Positions 12,616 to 27,332 of a DNA stretch of 64,000 nt are shown piece by piece. A model generated the notes under the pieces. That model was not told the DNA's origin. It saw only the letters and a list, made by a program, of their open reading frames with translations, and made no database searches. Origin of the DNA: Sodalis sp. Ffu (GTDB taxonomy: Bacteria; Pseudomonadota; Gammaproteobacteria; Enterobacterales; Enterobacteriaceae). The translations under genes were made by a program, and so were the position numbers. How positions within the stretch are numbered: the stretch's first letter is position 1; each line of letters starts with the position of its first letter. The stretch covers positions 1,148,001-1,212,000 of the forward strand of contig CP072944.1 of the NCBI GenBank assembly GCA_024748595.1, written 5' to 3'.

Positions 12616-13881
12616 TTAGCTCTGTTGTGGTAGATAAGGCTCCAGCAAATTTAACAGACGCTGCAGAGCACCTTGGTTCTGATACAGAACCTCGAAAACG
12701 TGACGGCCGTGATAAATACGATAATCCTCATCGTTCAACAAAGTGGAGACTTCTTTTACCAACGATGTCACGTCGGTGACGGTGATAAGCCCACCAGCTT
12801 CGTTCAGCTTACTGCAAATATCATGAAAATTAAAGGTATAAGGTCCCATCAGCACCGGAATAGCATGCACCGCCGCTTCCAATGGATTGTGACCACCACG
12901 CGATACTAAACTGCCACCAACAAACGCCAAATCGGCAATGCCGTACATCAACATCAACTCACCCATGCTATCGCCAATAACTACTTGAGTATTCTTGGAC
13001 GGAATACCGCCGCTGCTACGCAAAATATAATTAAAACCGGCTTTCCAAGTTATTTTCCGCACCATCGGAAAACGTTCTGGATGACGAGGCACCAAAATCA
13101 ATAGCAGGTCTGGAAAAATCGCTAACAACTGACGGTGCGCTTCTAGCATCAACATCTCTTCCCCTTCATGAGTACTAGTCGCTATCCATACATAACGACA
13201 CGGAGCCCACTGACGGCGCAGGGTCAAAGACCGTATTGCTAACTCTCTAGTCAACGAAATATCAAATTTTAGGCTACCGGTGACAACCAATTGATTTTTT
13301 TTCAATCCCAACTCTAAAAAACGAGCTCCGTCCTCTTCGTTCTGCGCCGCAATAAGGGTAATACGACACAAAATTGACGCGACAAAACTGCTGAATTTCT
13401 CATAGCCGGCAACAGAGCGGGCGGATAGACGTGCATTGGCGATTACAAGCGGAATCTGACGACGATGCAGCACTTTAATAAAATTAGGCCATAACTCTGT
13501 CTCCATAACGATGACTAATTTTGGCCTAACCTGGTTCAAAAAACGGTTCATAGCCCCAGGTAAATCATAGGGTAGGTAAACATGATGCACATCATTACCA
13601 AAAGCTGACTGTACCCGCTCGGATCCAGTCGGCGTCATAGTAGTAACAGTTATCGGCAGCTCTGGATAACGGTAACGCAAGATACGTACCAACGGAATAG
13701 CAGCTAGTGTTTCGCCTACCGATACGGAATGCAGCATAATGCCACCCGGTTTCACTTTTCCCTGGCAAAACCCGTACCGTTCTGCCCAACGACGCCGATG
13801 GGCTGGAAATTTTTTACTACGCCATAATAACCGTATCCAAATAATAGGCTGAATTAAGTATATGATTATACTATATATCAT
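12616..13881 (-). CDS. waaA: Kdo transferase
   Basis: WaaA adds two Kdo residues from CMP-Kdo to lipid IVA at the cytoplasmic face of the inner membrane, an essential LPS step. The 421 residues (E. coli 425) have an N-terminal membrane-anchor segment (about 1-20), the glutamate-containing HSVSVGE region, and the GT-B C-terminal half with FVGGSLVSRGGHNPLEA at about 316-332. The frame is intact. Upstream at 13882-14078 is a 200-bp spacer before wabG with no gene. Confidence 0.95.
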   Translation of the reverse strand: MIYSIIIYLIQPIIWIRLLWRSKKFPAHRRRWAERYGFCQGKVKPGGIMLHSVSVGETLAAIPLVRILRYRYPELPITVTTMTPTGSERVQSAFGNDVHHVYLPYDLPGAMNRFLNQVRPKLVIVMETELWPNFIKVLHRRQIPLVIANARLSARSVAGYEKFSSFVASILCRITLIAAQNEEDGARFLELGLKKNQLVVTGSLKFDISLTRELAIRSLTLRRQWAPCRYVWIATSTHEGEEMLMLEAHRQLLAIFPDLLLILVPRHPERFPMVRKITWKAGFNYILRSSGGIPSKNTQVVIGDSMGELMLMYGIADLAFVGGSLVSRGGHNPLEAAVHAIPVLMGPYTFNFHDICSKLNEAGGLITVTDVTSLVKEVSTLLNDEDYRIYHGRHVFEVLYQNQGALQRLLNLLEPYLPQQS

Positions 13882-14078
13882 GTATTAATGCACTATTAAA
13901 GCATAACTACTCATAATGTTGAGTAAATATTTATCTAAATAATTCGAATTTACCAACCCTAGAGATGCTAGCAAATTAAGTGATTTCCTCATTAATCAAT
14001 CGAGAGTTATCTAAAGTCCTACAGTTAGAGCTACATACTAGCCGTGGTATACAATGATATGTGATAGCAGTAAGCCGC

Positions 14079-15206
14079 TTATGATAACAGTTGTTGGTAA
14101 AGCCCAGTAAGCTGACATGAAAGATTGGCTGGAGTGCAACCGCTTACCCTAGAACGGGCTGCAAAACTCATGGCTGGATTATGTTCCCTTAAAGGGATAG
14201 CGGCAACAAACTCCCGCAAACTGGCGATATCTAAAGCATCGCAAACAAAGCCCTGTTTACCCTGTTCGATGAATTCAGCACCCCCACAGCACTGACTAGT
14301 AATAACCGGTAAACCACAGGACATCGCTTCAAGTATTACATTAGGGAATGGATCGTACAGGCTAGGCAAAATTAGCGCATCAACGGCATGGTAGCAAGGC
14401 AACACATCCTTACGTACACCGATAAAACGCAACCGAGATAAACAACCCATGCTTTGCGCTAGCGCCTGGTAATAACATAAATATTTGTCATGACCCATCA
14501 CAATCAAATAGCGATCAGTAGCAGCTACCGCACTGATAGCCTGACGCAGTCCTTTACGTTCAAAACCAGAACCAATATAAATCAGAGCACAGGCTTGCTG
14601 CGGGATCGATAGCGCCACCCGGGCTGCACGCCGCTGCTCACTATCGGCGGGAAAAAAGTGCTGTAGATCGATAGAATTATAAATCAAAGCAATTTTATCT
14701 TTACCCACACCGTAACAACGCATAATATCTCTGCGCACCATTGCCGAATTACAGATAATTTTTTTCAATAACGGTGAATGAAACAACTCGCTCTCCGTCG
14801 ACAGCACATAGCGGTGATAGCGACTGAGTTTAATCAAGCAACGTTGAGGGGGTGGCAGAATACGCGCACGTTGCTCCAACCAGACCTGGTGTACACCATC
14901 ACCAGCGCGAAATATATCACAACCAACAATGCGTTCATGACTCTGCACTAGATCGAAGTGTTCACATTGCCAGTATCGCTTAACAGCATGAGCAAAACCA
15001 CGTTCGCGAGAAATACGGCCCCATTTTTGTGGATTGCATAAGTGTACATGCCAATTTGCTCTCGCCACTCCTGACCATTCGCGAGTTATAATATTTAGCT
15101 CTATCCCGCTGTTATCAAGCGCTTCTAAGGCGCGATAAATAAAGCGTTCTGCACCGCCGTCGGGCCGATATTTTTGTCGTACAATTGCTAAGCGGATAAT
15201 TTTCAT
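14079..15206 (-). CDS. wabG: LPS core glycosyltransferase, WabG-like (GT4)
   Basis: A GT-B family 4 glycosyltransferase of 375 residues. I choose ATG 15206 (MKIIRLAIVRQKYRPDGG), which matches the N-terminus of Klebsiella WabG; an in-frame ATG ten codons upstream adds nothing conserved. Features are the GGAERF donor-loop region near residues 17-22, IGSGFERKG, and the EX7E-type segment PFPNVILEAMSCGLPVI. WabG adds galacturonic acid to heptose II of the core in Klebsiella; the exact donor here is inferred. It is the last recognisable gene of a contracted waa cluster (wabG-waaA-waaE-coaD); waaQ, wabH, waaC, waaF and waaL are not in this window. Confidence 0.75.
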   Translation of the reverse strand: MKIIRLAIVRQKYRPDGGAERFIYRALEALDNSGIELNIITREWSGVARANWHVHLCNPQKWGRISRERGFAHAVKRYWQCEHFDLVQSHERIVGCDIFRAGDGVHQVWLEQRARILPPPQRCLIKLSRYHRYVLSTESELFHSPLLKKIICNSAMVRRDIMRCYGVGKDKIALIYNSIDLQHFFPADSEQRRAARVALSIPQQACALIYIGSGFERKGLRQAISAVAATDRYLIVMGHDKYLCYYQALAQSMGCLSRLRFIGVRKDVLPCYHAVDALILPSLYDPFPNVILEAMSCGLPVITSQCCGGAEFIEQGKQGFVCDALDIASLREFVAAIPLREHNPAMSFAARSRVSGCTPANLSCQLTGLYQQLLS

Positions 15207-17151
15207 AATAGATAATACTATATCCTTATACCCCATATGTATGGGGCCCGACTATTGACTCTAATAAACAGACATGCCCCTAGGTCCACACCACCAACCG
15301 ATCAGCCAAGTTTAGCTATTATTTGTCCAATATTAAGAAATAAGTAAACCAGCATGATAAGCAAATTAATTGCTAATACGGTTAGCTTCTAATCCCTCAT
15401 CAATAAACTGTCCCATTTTGCTGTCATTCCAGCATTTATACAACCAGCACAATATGAGCTAAAAAAACTATAATTTATTATCTAGTTATCGGTCACCTAA
15501 TGACCGATAAACAGACTTCTACGTAAATATTATTCAGTTGATATTGTAACATGCTGCAGTAATAATCCATAATTGTTAGATTGAACAATATCAGAATATT
15601 AAAGATTTTTCCACGGTATGTAATTTAGACGTTAGTCTAGTTCTACAGATGCCAGATAACAGGAATATCCTTTAGCGTAATTAAAAACAACATGTCAAAC
15701 AGCGCTACCAGCTTTACACATAGAGCAATACAAGTGATCAACTGATCATAGCGCACGACGATTAGATCAATTCATACTTACTGTTCCAGATCCGCCACAA
15801 ACACTATGGTTTCATTTATAATCGATTGGATCGATGGCATCATGATTGGCTAAAAGCGCTGATGTTTCCTTTAAAAAGAATGTTAATTTCCAACTTTGAG
15901 TCATGAATGACTCAAATTATTAATAACTGACATGATCAATTAAGATATCGCAAATGGTGGCGAAATTTGATCAGCAAAATTCTTTTCAATATAATGATCT
16001 TAACATCATGAGCATTGTCAATCTTAACTAGGACCAGTAGTAAAACTTTTATTTAAAATATAACCAGCCAAGAGATCATGTTTTCTAATAGAAAATATTT
16101 ACCTTTATCAGTAAATTAAAGAAATAATATTAACACGCAATACTACATTGATAACTATTTATAAGATTTATTAAATAAATCAATTTTTAAATAATTAAAG
16201 TGAGGCATCAATTTTAAAATCACTACTTATATGGGCAACAATAATATTTCTATTCAATATGCTTATTTAACTTTTTAACTTTTAATTCAATACTTCAGCA
16301 ACGTTCATAGGATATGACAATAATTTAAAAAATAAGCCAAATACACTATTTAATAATGGCGAATCTTACTAAGATATTATGGATTACAGTTTTAATTAAT
16401 AACTATTTATTGAATTTTATTTACTACTTTAAGTCCATTACATTCAGCGATATATTAGGTTAAAATTTATTTAACATCAATACAATTAGCACTAACTTTA
16501 AATAGCTAACTAATCTTCTTTAATAAAAATTATTAGAGCAAAGACTCAGATACTCAATCAGAACATAAGTGAACTATGTTTGATAAAAAATTGTTATCGA
16601 TCATTCAATTTAGTGATGTTAAATTTTAATTTAAACTAAAACTATAATATTTTTAGAAAATTAAAATTTTCCTTTTATCATTATAAATAATTTAATTTAT
16701 TAAATTTGAAAAGATTTAGTAAAATAGAAAAAATAAAAACATACAGTATAAAAATCATAATAGATAACACAAAATCATATAGTAGTCAATAATTCCACAT
16801 ATGAGATTATCCGATCTGTGATTCTACTTTTTAAAAAATGTAACAGACGCAGCACAACACTATCTGAACAGTTGCAGAAACATGCAGACAAAAATAAATA
16901 ATCAATAAACAAAATATTTCAATATTTTATAACAACAAAAATATACATGTCATAAATAAAATAGCTACTCGATAACAAGCCTAATATTACAATACTCATG
17001 TAAAAAATGAATAGATAGAATGCGCATTGAATAACAATCATTCAAAAATAAAAACAATGATGCATTGCAAATTGTGGCAATTTATACAAATTATCGTTAC
17101 AAAAGTGTTATAGTAAAATAATTATAATAATAATTTTATCGGACATGCAAA
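15207..17151. other. 1.9-kb gene-empty spacer
   Basis: Very AT-rich DNA between divergent wabG and coaBC, with no reading frame that resembles a protein. In E. coli radC flanks coaBC and further waa genes lie beyond wabG, so this is probably the erased remains of such genes. I could not recognise a fragment by eye. The coaBC promoter should lie near the right end; TTATAG at about 17107 is a possible -10. Confidence 0.6.
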
Positions 17152-18360
17152 ATGACGGGACTGACCGGCAAACATATTATACTGGGCGTAAGCGGGGGTA
17201 TCGCTGCCTATAAATCTCCTGAATTAGTGCACCGCTTGCGCGAACGTGGTGCCGAGGTACGCGTAGTCATGACAACTACGGCGAAATCGTTTATTACACC
17301 ATTAAGTCTACAGGCAGCATCTGGCTTTCCAGTAGCCGATGACTTGCTGCATCCAGCAAGCACGGCGGCCATGGACCATATAGAATTAGTCAAATGGGCC
17401 GATTTAGTGCTACTAGCTCCCGCTACCGCTGATCTAATAGCACGTCTAGCAGCTGGATTCGCCAACGATCTACTCAGCACTCTCTGTCTGGCAACCACGG
17501 CTCCCATCGCTGCAGCACCATCAATGAACCAACAAATGTACCAAGCAGCAGCAACTCAGACTAATCTAACGACGTTGCACAAGCGGGGCGTACTGCTATG
17601 GGGACCAGACAACGGCACCCAAGCCTGTGGTGACATAGGTCCCGGTCGTATGTCCGATCCGCTGACTCTTGTCGATCTAGCGCGTCGCCATTTCACCACC
17701 AATCGTTCCCTAAGCCATCTCAATATAATGATCACAGCCGGGCCAACTCGTGAAGCGCTGGATCCAGTGCGCTTTATCAGCAATCACAGCTCAGGGAAAA
17801 TGGGTTTCTCCATCGCCCAGGCAGCAGCGGCTAAAGGCGCAAAAGTAACGCTAGTAGCGGGGCCAGTAAATTTGCCCACCCCGACAGGAGTACGACGCAT
17901 CGATGTCACTAGCGCGCTGGAAATGCAAGATGCAGTGATGCGCACGATTCAGCATCAACAGATTTTTATCGGTTGCGCAGCGGTAGCTGACTACCGTACC
18001 AGCAAAGTTTCACCAGAAAAAATAAAAAAAAAGGGCAATGAACTAATGATTACTATGATTAAAAATCCTGATATTGTTGCAGAAGTTGGAGCATTGATCG
18101 TAAACCGTCCTTACGTTGTTGGATTTTCCGCCGATACCCAGAATATAGAAGAATACGCCCGGCAAAAGCGTATTATTAAACATATAGATTTGATTTGCGC
18201 CAATGACGTTTTCCGTGCGAGGCAAGAGTGTAACAGTGATAAAAATGCACTACATCTGTTTTGGCAAAACGGGGAAACTCAGTTACCACGAAGCAAAAAA
18301 ATTGTACTTGCTCAACAACTTATTGATGAAATTATCAAACATTATGATGAAAAAAATTGA
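17152..18360 (+). CDS. coaBC: Bifunctional phosphopantothenoylcysteine synthetase/decarboxylase
   Basis: CoaBC (Dfp) couples 4'-phosphopantothenate with cysteine (CoaB) and decarboxylates the product (CoaC, FMN-dependent) in CoA synthesis. The 402 residues show the N-terminal flavoprotein domain with [15 protein letters not shown], the active-site histidine region [13 protein letters not shown], the PSMNQQM motif and the CoaC cysteine in [13 protein letters not shown]. The CoaB half starts near [19 protein letters not shown] (about 193) and contains KNPDIV. The stop lies 17 nt inside dut, as in E. coli. CoaD is nearby at 11.3 kb. Confidence 0.96.
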   Translation: MTGLTGKHIILGVSGGIAAYKSPELVHRLRERGAEVRVVMTTTAKSFITPLSLQAASGFPVADDLLHPASTAAMDHIELVKWADLVLLAPATADLIARLAAGFANDLLSTLCLATTAPIAAAPSMNQQMYQAAATQTNLTTLHKRGVLLWGPDNGTQACGDIGPGRMSDPLTLVDLARRHFTTNRSLSHLNIMITAGPTREALDPVRFISNHSSGKMGFSIAQAAAAKGAKVTLVAGPVNLPTPTGVRRIDVTSALEMQDAVMRTIQHQQIFIGCAAVADYRTSKVSPEKIKKKGNELMITMIKNPDIVAEVGALIVNRPYVVGFSADTQNIEEYARQKRIIKHIDLICANDVFRARQECNSDKNALHLFWQNGETQLPRSKKIVLAQQLIDEIIKHYDEKN

Positions 18361-18796
18361 TATTAAAATCCTAGACAATCGCATTGGCTACAGTTTTCCT
18401 TTACCGACTTACGCCACTCCGGGGTCTGCCGGGCTGGATTTGTGTGCTTGTTTCGATGAATCGCTTATACTGGCGTCAGGAGAAACCACTCTAATACCAA
18501 CTGGACTAGCGATTCATATCGCCGATGCTAACCTAGCAGCAGTGATTCTGCCACGTTCAGGTATTGGGCATAAACATGGCATCGTCCTGGGCAATTTAGT
18601 AGGACTGATCGATTCGGATTATCAAGGCCCACTGATGGTACCCGTATGGAACCGTAGTCAGAAAAATTTTATTATTGAGCCTGGAAAACGCATAGCGCAG
18701 ATGGTCTTCGTACCAATAGTACAGGCAGAGTTCAATCTGGTAAAATCCTTTAAAACCAGCAAACGCGGCGAAAGAGGCTTTGGTCACTCGGGCTAG
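18344..18796 (+). CDS. dut: dUTP pyrophosphatase
   Basis: Dut hydrolyses dUTP to dUMP, keeping uracil out of DNA and feeding thymidylate synthesis. I start it at ATG 18344 ([15 protein letters not shown]), as in E. coli, giving 150 residues; the longer open frame upstream overlaps coaBC and is not conserved. Trimeric dUTPase motifs are visible: PGSAGLDL (motif 1), [10 protein letters not shown] (2), [11 protein letters not shown] (3), GKRIAQMVF (4) and the C-terminal [11 protein letters not shown]-loop-like motif 5 at the very end. It overlaps coaBC by 17 nt, so translation is probably coupled. Confidence 0.96.
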   Translation: MMKKIDIKILDNRIGYSFPLPTYATPGSAGLDLCACFDESLILASGETTLIPTGLAIHIADANLAAVILPRSGIGHKHGIVLGNLVGLIDSDYQGPLMVPVWNRSQKNFIIEPGKRIAQMVFVPIVQAEFNLVKSFKTSKRGERGFGHSG

Positions 18797-19233
18797 TAAT
18801 TAAGCTATGAATATTCAATCACTACACTATTAGTCTAATAACTAGATGAATAATCTTAATTTAATGCAAGTTCTATATCCTACTCATACTTGAATAGTAT
18901 AATCTGACAATATCATAAAATTAACATATAATTATCTATTCATGGCATAACTATGTTCGCCAAAGAACATCGCCAAAGAACATATATTAATTATCAGTGG
19001 TGAATTTTAAAGGTTTCATCATGCTTGTACTAATTTTGTTGATAAAATCTCACTAATTCCTTTAATATTTTATCATTAACTAAATTATATTGAATAAAAT
19101 GATTTAATTATATAATATATTTCATCAAAAAAATAACTTGAACAACCCTTAGAAAACTCGACAATCACTAAAATTATTCAACAAAACCACGCCACAGCAA
19201 TGTCTAACCCATCAATTAAGGAATTAATTGTTT
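18797..19233. other. Spacer between dut and pyrE
   Basis: In E. coli slmA lies between dut and a convergent pyrE. Here the 437-bp spacer is too short for slmA, shows no SlmA-like fragment, and pyrE is read in the same direction as dut, so the junction is rearranged. It contains a perfect tandem duplication of the 13-mer CGCCAAAGAACAT (18958-18983). Confidence 0.6.
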
Positions 19234-19878
19234 GTGAAAGAGTACCAGTGTAAATTTATAGAGTATGCATTAAACAAACAGGTATTAAAATTCGGCGAAT
19301 TTACACTTAAATCTGGCCGTATCAGCCCCTATTTCTTCAATGTGGGCCTATTTAATACAGGCCGAGATGTGTCCTTTTTGGGATGTGTTTACGCAGCTGC
19401 GCTGATAGAAGCGGCGGTGGATTTTGATTTATTATTCGGCCAAGCCTATAAAGGTATCCCCATTGCTACTGCTACCGCAGTAGCATTGGCGACACATTAC
19501 AAGAGAGATGTTCCTTACTGTTTTAATCGAAAGGAAACCAAGGATCACGGCGAAGGCGGCATGATAGTAGGAAGCCCGCTACAAGGCAAGATTATGCTAG
19601 TAGATGATGTGATCACTGCCGGTACCGCTATTCGTGAGTCAATGAAAATTATCGCGGCTCATAATGTTACCTTATCAGGTATAATTATTTCCTTAGATCG
19701 GCAGGAAAGAGGAGGGGAGGGGGTACTTTCTGCCATTCAAGAAGTCCATCACAATTATAATTGCCGGGTAATTGCAATAATTACCCTGACTGATTTGATC
19801 AATTATTTAAAAGAAAAAAACAAGACGGCCAATCATCTAATTGCGCTTCGTGCTTACCAACAGCAATATGGTATATAA
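19234..19878 (+). CDS. pyrE: Orotate phosphoribosyltransferase
   Basis: PyrE makes orotidine monophosphate from orotate and PRPP in de novo pyrimidine synthesis. I choose GTG 19234 ([17 protein letters not shown]), matching E. coli PyrE (MKPYQRQFIEFAL) with AAGGA upstream at 19218; a TTG six bases earlier is an alternative. The 214 residues include the substrate-binding [13 protein letters not shown] loop and the PRPP motif [13 protein letters not shown]-like segment ([17 protein letters not shown]). It stands alone, without rph, which precedes it in E. coli. Confidence 0.95.
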   Translation: MKEYQCKFIEYALNKQVLKFGEFTLKSGRISPYFFNVGLFNTGRDVSFLGCVYAAALIEAAVDFDLLFGQAYKGIPIATATAVALATHYKRDVPYCFNRKETKDHGEGGMIVGSPLQGKIMLVDDVITAGTAIRESMKIIAAHNVTLSGIIISLDRQERGGEGVLSAIQEVHHNYNCRVIAIITLTDLINYLKEKNKTANHLIALRAYQQQYGI

Positions 19879-21094
19879 AACGGTTCACACACACAGTAGT
19901 GGATTTAAAATCGTTAAAGCTACTTTACTACACTAGTGTACGGAAAAAATAATCCTACACATACGTGCCACCAACAGACAATATTGTTTAAACTCCCGTG
20001 CTTGCCAGTATTTGAAAGCTAATAATTAAGAAACGTAACAGCATCTTTCACAAAAGTCAACTCTGCTGGTCAATGACAACTCATTATAATTCAAATACCT
20101 TAATTTTCCTGCAGCTTTCGTTCACACAGTATCTAACCACACCTAACAGTATCTAACCACACCTAAAATAAGAAAAATTTAAAAATATTAACTTACGAGA
20201 AACAACAAAGGTCCATCAAACTTGATTTACTTATAAAACATATCTTTCGCTTCACGCAAGGTACTGCTCTGACAAGAAACCTATAACTAGCCAGGGGTTC
20301 TAGTACCTGATAGAAATTACCAATCAATGTTTAACAAAACAATAACTACTTAAGTTAATTACCATCAATACTCTCTAGCAAGAACAGTGAGATCACAAAT
20401 AAAACAAATATTCGGCAAACGCCTAATAACTCAGTGAAATATGTAACCAAACGAATGACTTGAACAACTTTAGTTATTAAACTAAATAAGATTTGCGCAA
20501 TAACTTTATTCAAGAAAATTACTTTCCATTTTACTAAAATCTTCAACTCAATAGCATCAACAACATAGTAAGCATAAGTATTTTATTAGTTCATGCCAAA
20601 CACAATAAATTGTGTTTGATTAAGGGTATTTTATAGCTCAACTAACTATTTATTTTATACACAGTTTTACTATCAATAATTGATGACGCGCTAGATAGTT
20701 TTACATGTTATAATTTCTACTATGGTCATTACAGACGAAAACTGCGATATTGAAATTATTATTCATCTTTATCGCTACTTATTGATTGAATTCGTAGTAT
20801 TCACCCGTATAATTTGCATGTTTTTTACCACTTGATTCATCGAGATAAAGTCAGCTTATATACACTCAGCTCGAGTTGATCACTTAGATGACTAACAAAC
20901 AACGGATCTAAGTAACCCTTAAACAGCGATACAATCTTGAAAAACTATTATTTACCAATTTTATAACTTTGATTCTGTCAGGACTCAGCGAACGAGCAGA
21001 TCCCCTGATAAGCTACATTTTATTGTATCAAAATCAAGAAACGTTAACCGATTATAAAATAGCATGTTCATGCCTTTTATAAGGATATAGGTAC
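19879..21094. other. 1.2-kb spacer upstream of the atp operon
   Basis: AT-rich DNA without a credible gene. rsmG, which precedes atpI in E. coli, would be expected here and I could not recognise it. Short frames such as the 63-codon one on the minus strand near 20355-20546 resemble nothing. The atp operon promoter is probably in the right part of the spacer but I cannot point to it with confidence. Confidence 0.5.
20127..20166. repeat. Perfect tandem duplication, 2 x 20 bp
   Basis: The 20-mer beginning CAGTATCTAACC and ending ACACCTAA is present twice with no gap (20127-20146 and 20147-20166) in the pyrE-atpB spacer. It is a recent slippage-type duplication in non-coding DNA; no function is suggested. 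Confidence 0.85.
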
Positions 21095-22059
<965 letters not shown>

Positions 22060-22087
22060 CTTTATTAAACTTTTAATCTACGTTTAA

Positions 22088-22348
<261 letters not shown>

Positions 22349-22405
22349 TATAAACGCAAAGCTCACTTAACATCTAACCATTCACACTTACTAAGGCACC
22401 GTGCT

Positions 22406-22876
22406 GTGAATCTTAACGCAACAATACTCGGCCAGGCCATCGCATTTATACTGTTTGTCCTGTTCTGCATGAAGTATATATGGCCGCCATTAATGGACGC
22501 CATTGAGAAGCGTCAAAAAGAAATTGCTAACGCTTTCGCTTCAGCTGAACGTGCAAGAAAAAATTTGGATATCGCCCAAGCCGAAGCAACCGATCATTTA
22601 AAACAAGCGAAGGTGAAAGCTCAGATAATCATTGAACAGGCCAATAAACGTAAAGTACAAATAATTAATGAAGCCAAAGCAGAAGCAGAAGCAGAGCATA
22701 ATAAAATCCTGGCACAAACACAGGCTGAAATTGATACCGCATGCAAACGTGCCCGCGAAGAATTGCGCAAGCAGATAACCCTGCTCGCTTTAGCAGGTGC
22801 CGAAAAGATTATCGAACGTTCCGTGGATGAAGCAACCAACCGCGACATCATAGACAAAATTATCGCTGAACTGTAA
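22406..22876 (+). CDS. atpF: ATP synthase F0 subunit b
   Basis: Subunit b is the peripheral stalk: one N-terminal membrane segment ([20 protein letters not shown]) and a long charged coiled coil that docks on the delta and alpha subunits. The 156 residues match E. coli, and the gene starts with GTG as in E. coli ([10 protein letters not shown]). The C-terminal [17 protein letters not shown] is conserved. It lies 57 nt after atpE. Confidence 0.97.
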   Translation: MNLNATILGQAIAFILFVLFCMKYIWPPLMDAIEKRQKEIANAFASAERARKNLDIAQAEATDHLKQAKVKAQIIIEQANKRKVQIINEAKAEAEAEHNKILAQTQAEIDTACKRAREELRKQITLLALAGAEKIIERSVDEATNRDIIDKIIAEL

Positions 22877-22887
22877 GGGAGTAGTCG

Positions 22888-23421
22888 ATGCCTGAACTAG
22901 TAACTATAGCTCGCCCCTACGCCAAAGCAGCTTTTGACTTTGCTGTCGAAAACCATACTGTATCAGAGTGGCAATCTATGCTCACGTTCTCCGCCGAAGT
23001 AAGCTGCAATAAATCGATGGCAGAATTATTTTCCGGAGCAATTGCGCCGGAGAAAGTGACAGATACATTTATCATGGTCTGTGGAGAGCAAATCAACCAT
23101 TACGGTCAAAATTTGATTCGAGTGATGGCTGAAAATGGCCGTCTGGCCGTGCTACCCAATGTGCTGAAAGAATTTATACATCTACGCACGTCACAAGAAT
23201 TGACCAGCGAAGTCGAAATTATTTCTGTCAGCCCATTAAACGAAAAGCATCTGAAAAAAATTATTATTGCGATGGAAAAACATCTGTCACGCAAAGTTAA
23301 GCTAAATTGTAAAATTGATAAGTCTATCATGGCCGGCCTCATTATTCGCACGGGCGACATGGTAATAGACGGCAGCGTTCACAGTCGTTTTAAGCGACTA
23401 GCAAACGCCTTACAGTCTTAA
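22888..23421 (+). CDS. atpH: ATP synthase F1 subunit delta
   Basis: Delta joins the b-stalk to the top of the alpha3beta3 head. The 177 residues equal the E. coli length, from [19 protein letters not shown] to [10 protein letters not shown]. It is more diverged than its neighbours, as is usual for this subunit. It starts 11 nt after atpF with GGGAG in front. Confidence 0.96.
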   Translation: MPELVTIARPYAKAAFDFAVENHTVSEWQSMLTFSAEVSCNKSMAELFSGAIAPEKVTDTFIMVCGEQINHYGQNLIRVMAENGRLAVLPNVLKEFIHLRTSQELTSEVEIISVSPLNEKHLKKIIIAMEKHLSRKVKLNCKIDKSIMAGLIIRTGDMVIDGSVHSRFKRLANALQS

Positions 23422-23432
23422 GGGGACTAGCC

Positions 23433-24974
23433 ATGCAACTGAACTCCACCGAAATCAGCGAATTGATCAAACAGCGCATTGCTCAATTCAATGTCATAAG
23501 CGATGCTCATAATGAAGGTACTATCATTTCCATTAGTGATGGAATAATCCGTATTCACGGATTATTCGATGTTATGCAGGGAGAAATGATCGCTTTGTCG
23601 GGAAACAGATTTGCGATTGCTCTGAACCTGGAACGCGATTCTGTCAGCGCAGTGGTCATGGGGCCATATACGGATCTGGCCGAAGGGATGAAAGTAAAAT
23701 GCACCGGACGTATTTTAGAAGTTCCAGTAGGCAATGGCTTGCTGGGCCGAGTAATTAATACGCTGGGGGTACCCATCGACGGTAAAGGACCATTAGAACA
23801 CAACGGTTTCTCAGCCGTTGAAGCTATCGCACCTGGCGTTATCGAACGTCAGTCTATAGATGAACCGATTCAAACTGGCTATAAATCTATTGACGCTATG
23901 ATCCCCATAGGACGCGGTCAACGTGAGTTAATTATCGGCGACCGTCAGACAGGGAAATCAGCGCTGGCTATTGACGCCATCATCAACCAGCGTTACAGTG
24001 GCATCAAATGTATTTATGTCGCCATTGGCCAAAAAGCGTCCACCGTTGCTAACGTAGTGCGTAAATTAGAAGAGCATAACGCAATGGCTAATACTATTGT
24101 AGTAGCTGCCACCGCTTCTGAGTCGGCCTCGCTACAGTATCTAGCGCCTTATGCTGGATGTGCCATGGGCGAGTACTTCCGAAACCGCGGTAAAGACGCA
24201 CTAATTATTTATGATGATCTCTCCAAGCAAGCTGTGGCTTACCGCCAAATTTCTCTGCTACTCCGTCGTCCTCCTGGTCGTGAAGCGTATCCCGGTGATA
24301 TATTTTATCTGCATTCACGTTTACTGGAGCGATCCTCCCGCGTCAACGCAGAGTACGTTGAAACCTACACAAATGGCGAAATAAAAGGCAAAACAGGCTC
24401 ACTTACAGCGCTACCGATCATCGAAACACAGGCTGGCGACGTTTCTGCATTCATTCCAACTAACGCAATTTCCATTACTGATGGTCAGATCTTCCTGGAG
24501 TCAAATCTATTCAACGCCGGTATCCGTCCTGCTGTTAACCCAGGAATTTCAGTGTCCCGTGTCGGCGCTTCCGCGCAGACCGAAATCATAAAAAAATTGT
24601 CTGGGGGTATTCGTACTGCGCTAGCGCAGTACCGTGAACTAGCTGCATTCTCCCAATTCGCCTCTGATTTAGACGACAACACCCGCAAACAATTGAACCA
24701 TGGTCAGAAAGTAACTGAACTACTAAAACAGAAACAATATGCGCCGATGTCTATCGCGCAGCAAGCACTGGTCCTATTCTCGGCTGAACGCGGTTACCTG
24801 GAAGATATCGACATAGCAAAAATTAGCGACTTCGAATCCGCCATAATTGACTATATGAACCATGAACAGGGCGAATTAATGCAACAAATCAACCAAACAG
24901 GCGCTTATAACAACGAGATAGAAGGTAAACTAATAATCATCCTTAATACATTTAAAGCAACCCAATCCTGGTAA
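23433..24974 (+). CDS. atpA: ATP synthase F1 subunit alpha
   Basis: Alpha is the non-catalytic nucleotide-binding subunit of the F1 head. The 513 residues equal E. coli. The Walker A motif [13 protein letters not shown] is at about residues 169-181, and the arginine-finger region [11 protein letters not shown] is intact. The start [19 protein letters not shown] follows GGGGACTAGCC. It lies 11 nt after atpH in the operon. Confidence 0.97.
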   Translation: MQLNSTEISELIKQRIAQFNVISDAHNEGTIISISDGIIRIHGLFDVMQGEMIALSGNRFAIALNLERDSVSAVVMGPYTDLAEGMKVKCTGRILEVPVGNGLLGRVINTLGVPIDGKGPLEHNGFSAVEAIAPGVIERQSIDEPIQTGYKSIDAMIPIGRGQRELIIGDRQTGKSALAIDAIINQRYSGIKCIYVAIGQKASTVANVVRKLEEHNAMANTIVVAATASESASLQYLAPYAGCAMGEYFRNRGKDALIIYDDLSKQAVAYRQISLLLRRPPGREAYPGDIFYLHSRLLERSSRVNAEYVETYTNGEIKGKTGSLTALPIIETQAGDVSAFIPTNAISITDGQIFLESNLFNAGIRPAVNPGISVSRVGASAQTEIIKKLSGGIRTALAQYRELAAFSQFASDLDDNTRKQLNHGQKVTELLKQKQYAPMSIAQQALVLFSAERGYLEDIDIAKISDFESAIIDYMNHEQGELMQQINQTGAYNNEIEGKLIIILNTFKATQSW

Positions 24975-25025
24975 CATGCTGTTGCCTGCTCTACAGCAAG
25001 CCATAAAATTAATGAGGAAAGTAGA

Positions 25026-25889
25026 ATGGCCGACGCAAAAGAGATACGTAATAAGATCACAAGCATTCAAAATACGCAAAAGATTACCAAAGCGATGGAA
25101 ATGGTCGCAGCTTCCAAAATGCGTAAAACCCAAGAACGCATGACGGCCAGCCGTCCTTATGCAGATATGATGCTCAAAGTAATTGGTCACTTTACTCTAG
25201 GAAAACTGGAATATAAACACCCTTACCTAAACGAAAGAGAAGCTAAACGCGTGGGTTACTTGATTGTGTCTACCGACCGTGGTCTGGCAGGAAGCCTGAA
25301 CATTAACCTATTTAAAAAGCTGCTGACAGACATAAAACAGTGGAATGAAAAAGGGGTAGAAACCCAAATGGCTCTTATTGGTTCAAAAGCGGTGGCTTTC
25401 TTTAGCTCGATCAGAAATAGAGTCGTTGCCCAAGTCACTGGTATGGGAGACAAGCCCACACTCTCTGAACTAATTGGTCTAGTAGAAGTCATGCTACAGG
25501 CATACGATAAAGGAGTCCTGGACAAGATCTATATTGCCAGCAATAAATTTATAAATACCATGTCCCAGGTTCCACAAATTCTACAAATCTTGCCTCTTAT
25601 ACTGCCTACAGAAGCCGATTTAAAAACAAAATTCTGGGATTACCTATATGAACCAGATTCCAAAACGCTGATAATTACCCTATTGCGTCGCCATGTGGAA
25701 TCTCAGGTTTATCAAAGCGTCGTTGAAAACCTGGCCAGCGAACAGGCAGCGCGTATGGTAGCTATGAAAGCAGCAACAAATAACGGCGGTAGCCTGATTA
25801 AAGAACTACAACTTGTTTACAATAAGGCGCGACAAGCCAATATCACTCAAGAACTCACCGAGATTGTTTCGGGAGCCGCAGCAGTTTAA
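25026..25889 (+). CDS. atpG: ATP synthase F1 subunit gamma
   Basis: Gamma is the central rotating shaft. The 287 residues equal E. coli. The N- and C-terminal coiled-coil helices are clear: [20 protein letters not shown] at the start and [20 protein letters not shown] at the end. The contact segment [10 protein letters not shown] is conserved. A good GAGGAAAG lies 5 nt before the ATG. Confidence 0.97.
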   Translation: MADAKEIRNKITSIQNTQKITKAMEMVAASKMRKTQERMTASRPYADMMLKVIGHFTLGKLEYKHPYLNEREAKRVGYLIVSTDRGLAGSLNINLFKKLLTDIKQWNEKGVETQMALIGSKAVAFFSSIRNRVVAQVTGMGDKPTLSELIGLVEVMLQAYDKGVLDKIYIASNKFINTMSQVPQILQILPLILPTEADLKTKFWDYLYEPDSKTLIITLLRRHVESQVYQSVVENLASEQAARMVAMKAATNNGGSLIKELQLVYNKARQANITQELTEIVSGAAAV

Positions 25890-25895
25890 GTTTAG

Positions 25896-27320
<1,425 letters not shown>

Positions 27321-27332
27321 GAGAAAAGTCAT

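Noticed and set aside
20127-20166. CRISPR-like repeat
   Set aside because: Two direct copies with no spacer between them; a tandem duplication, not an array.
20355-20546. 63-codon minus-strand frame between pyrE and atpB
   Set aside because: No similarity, no start signal; expected by chance in AT-rich DNA.
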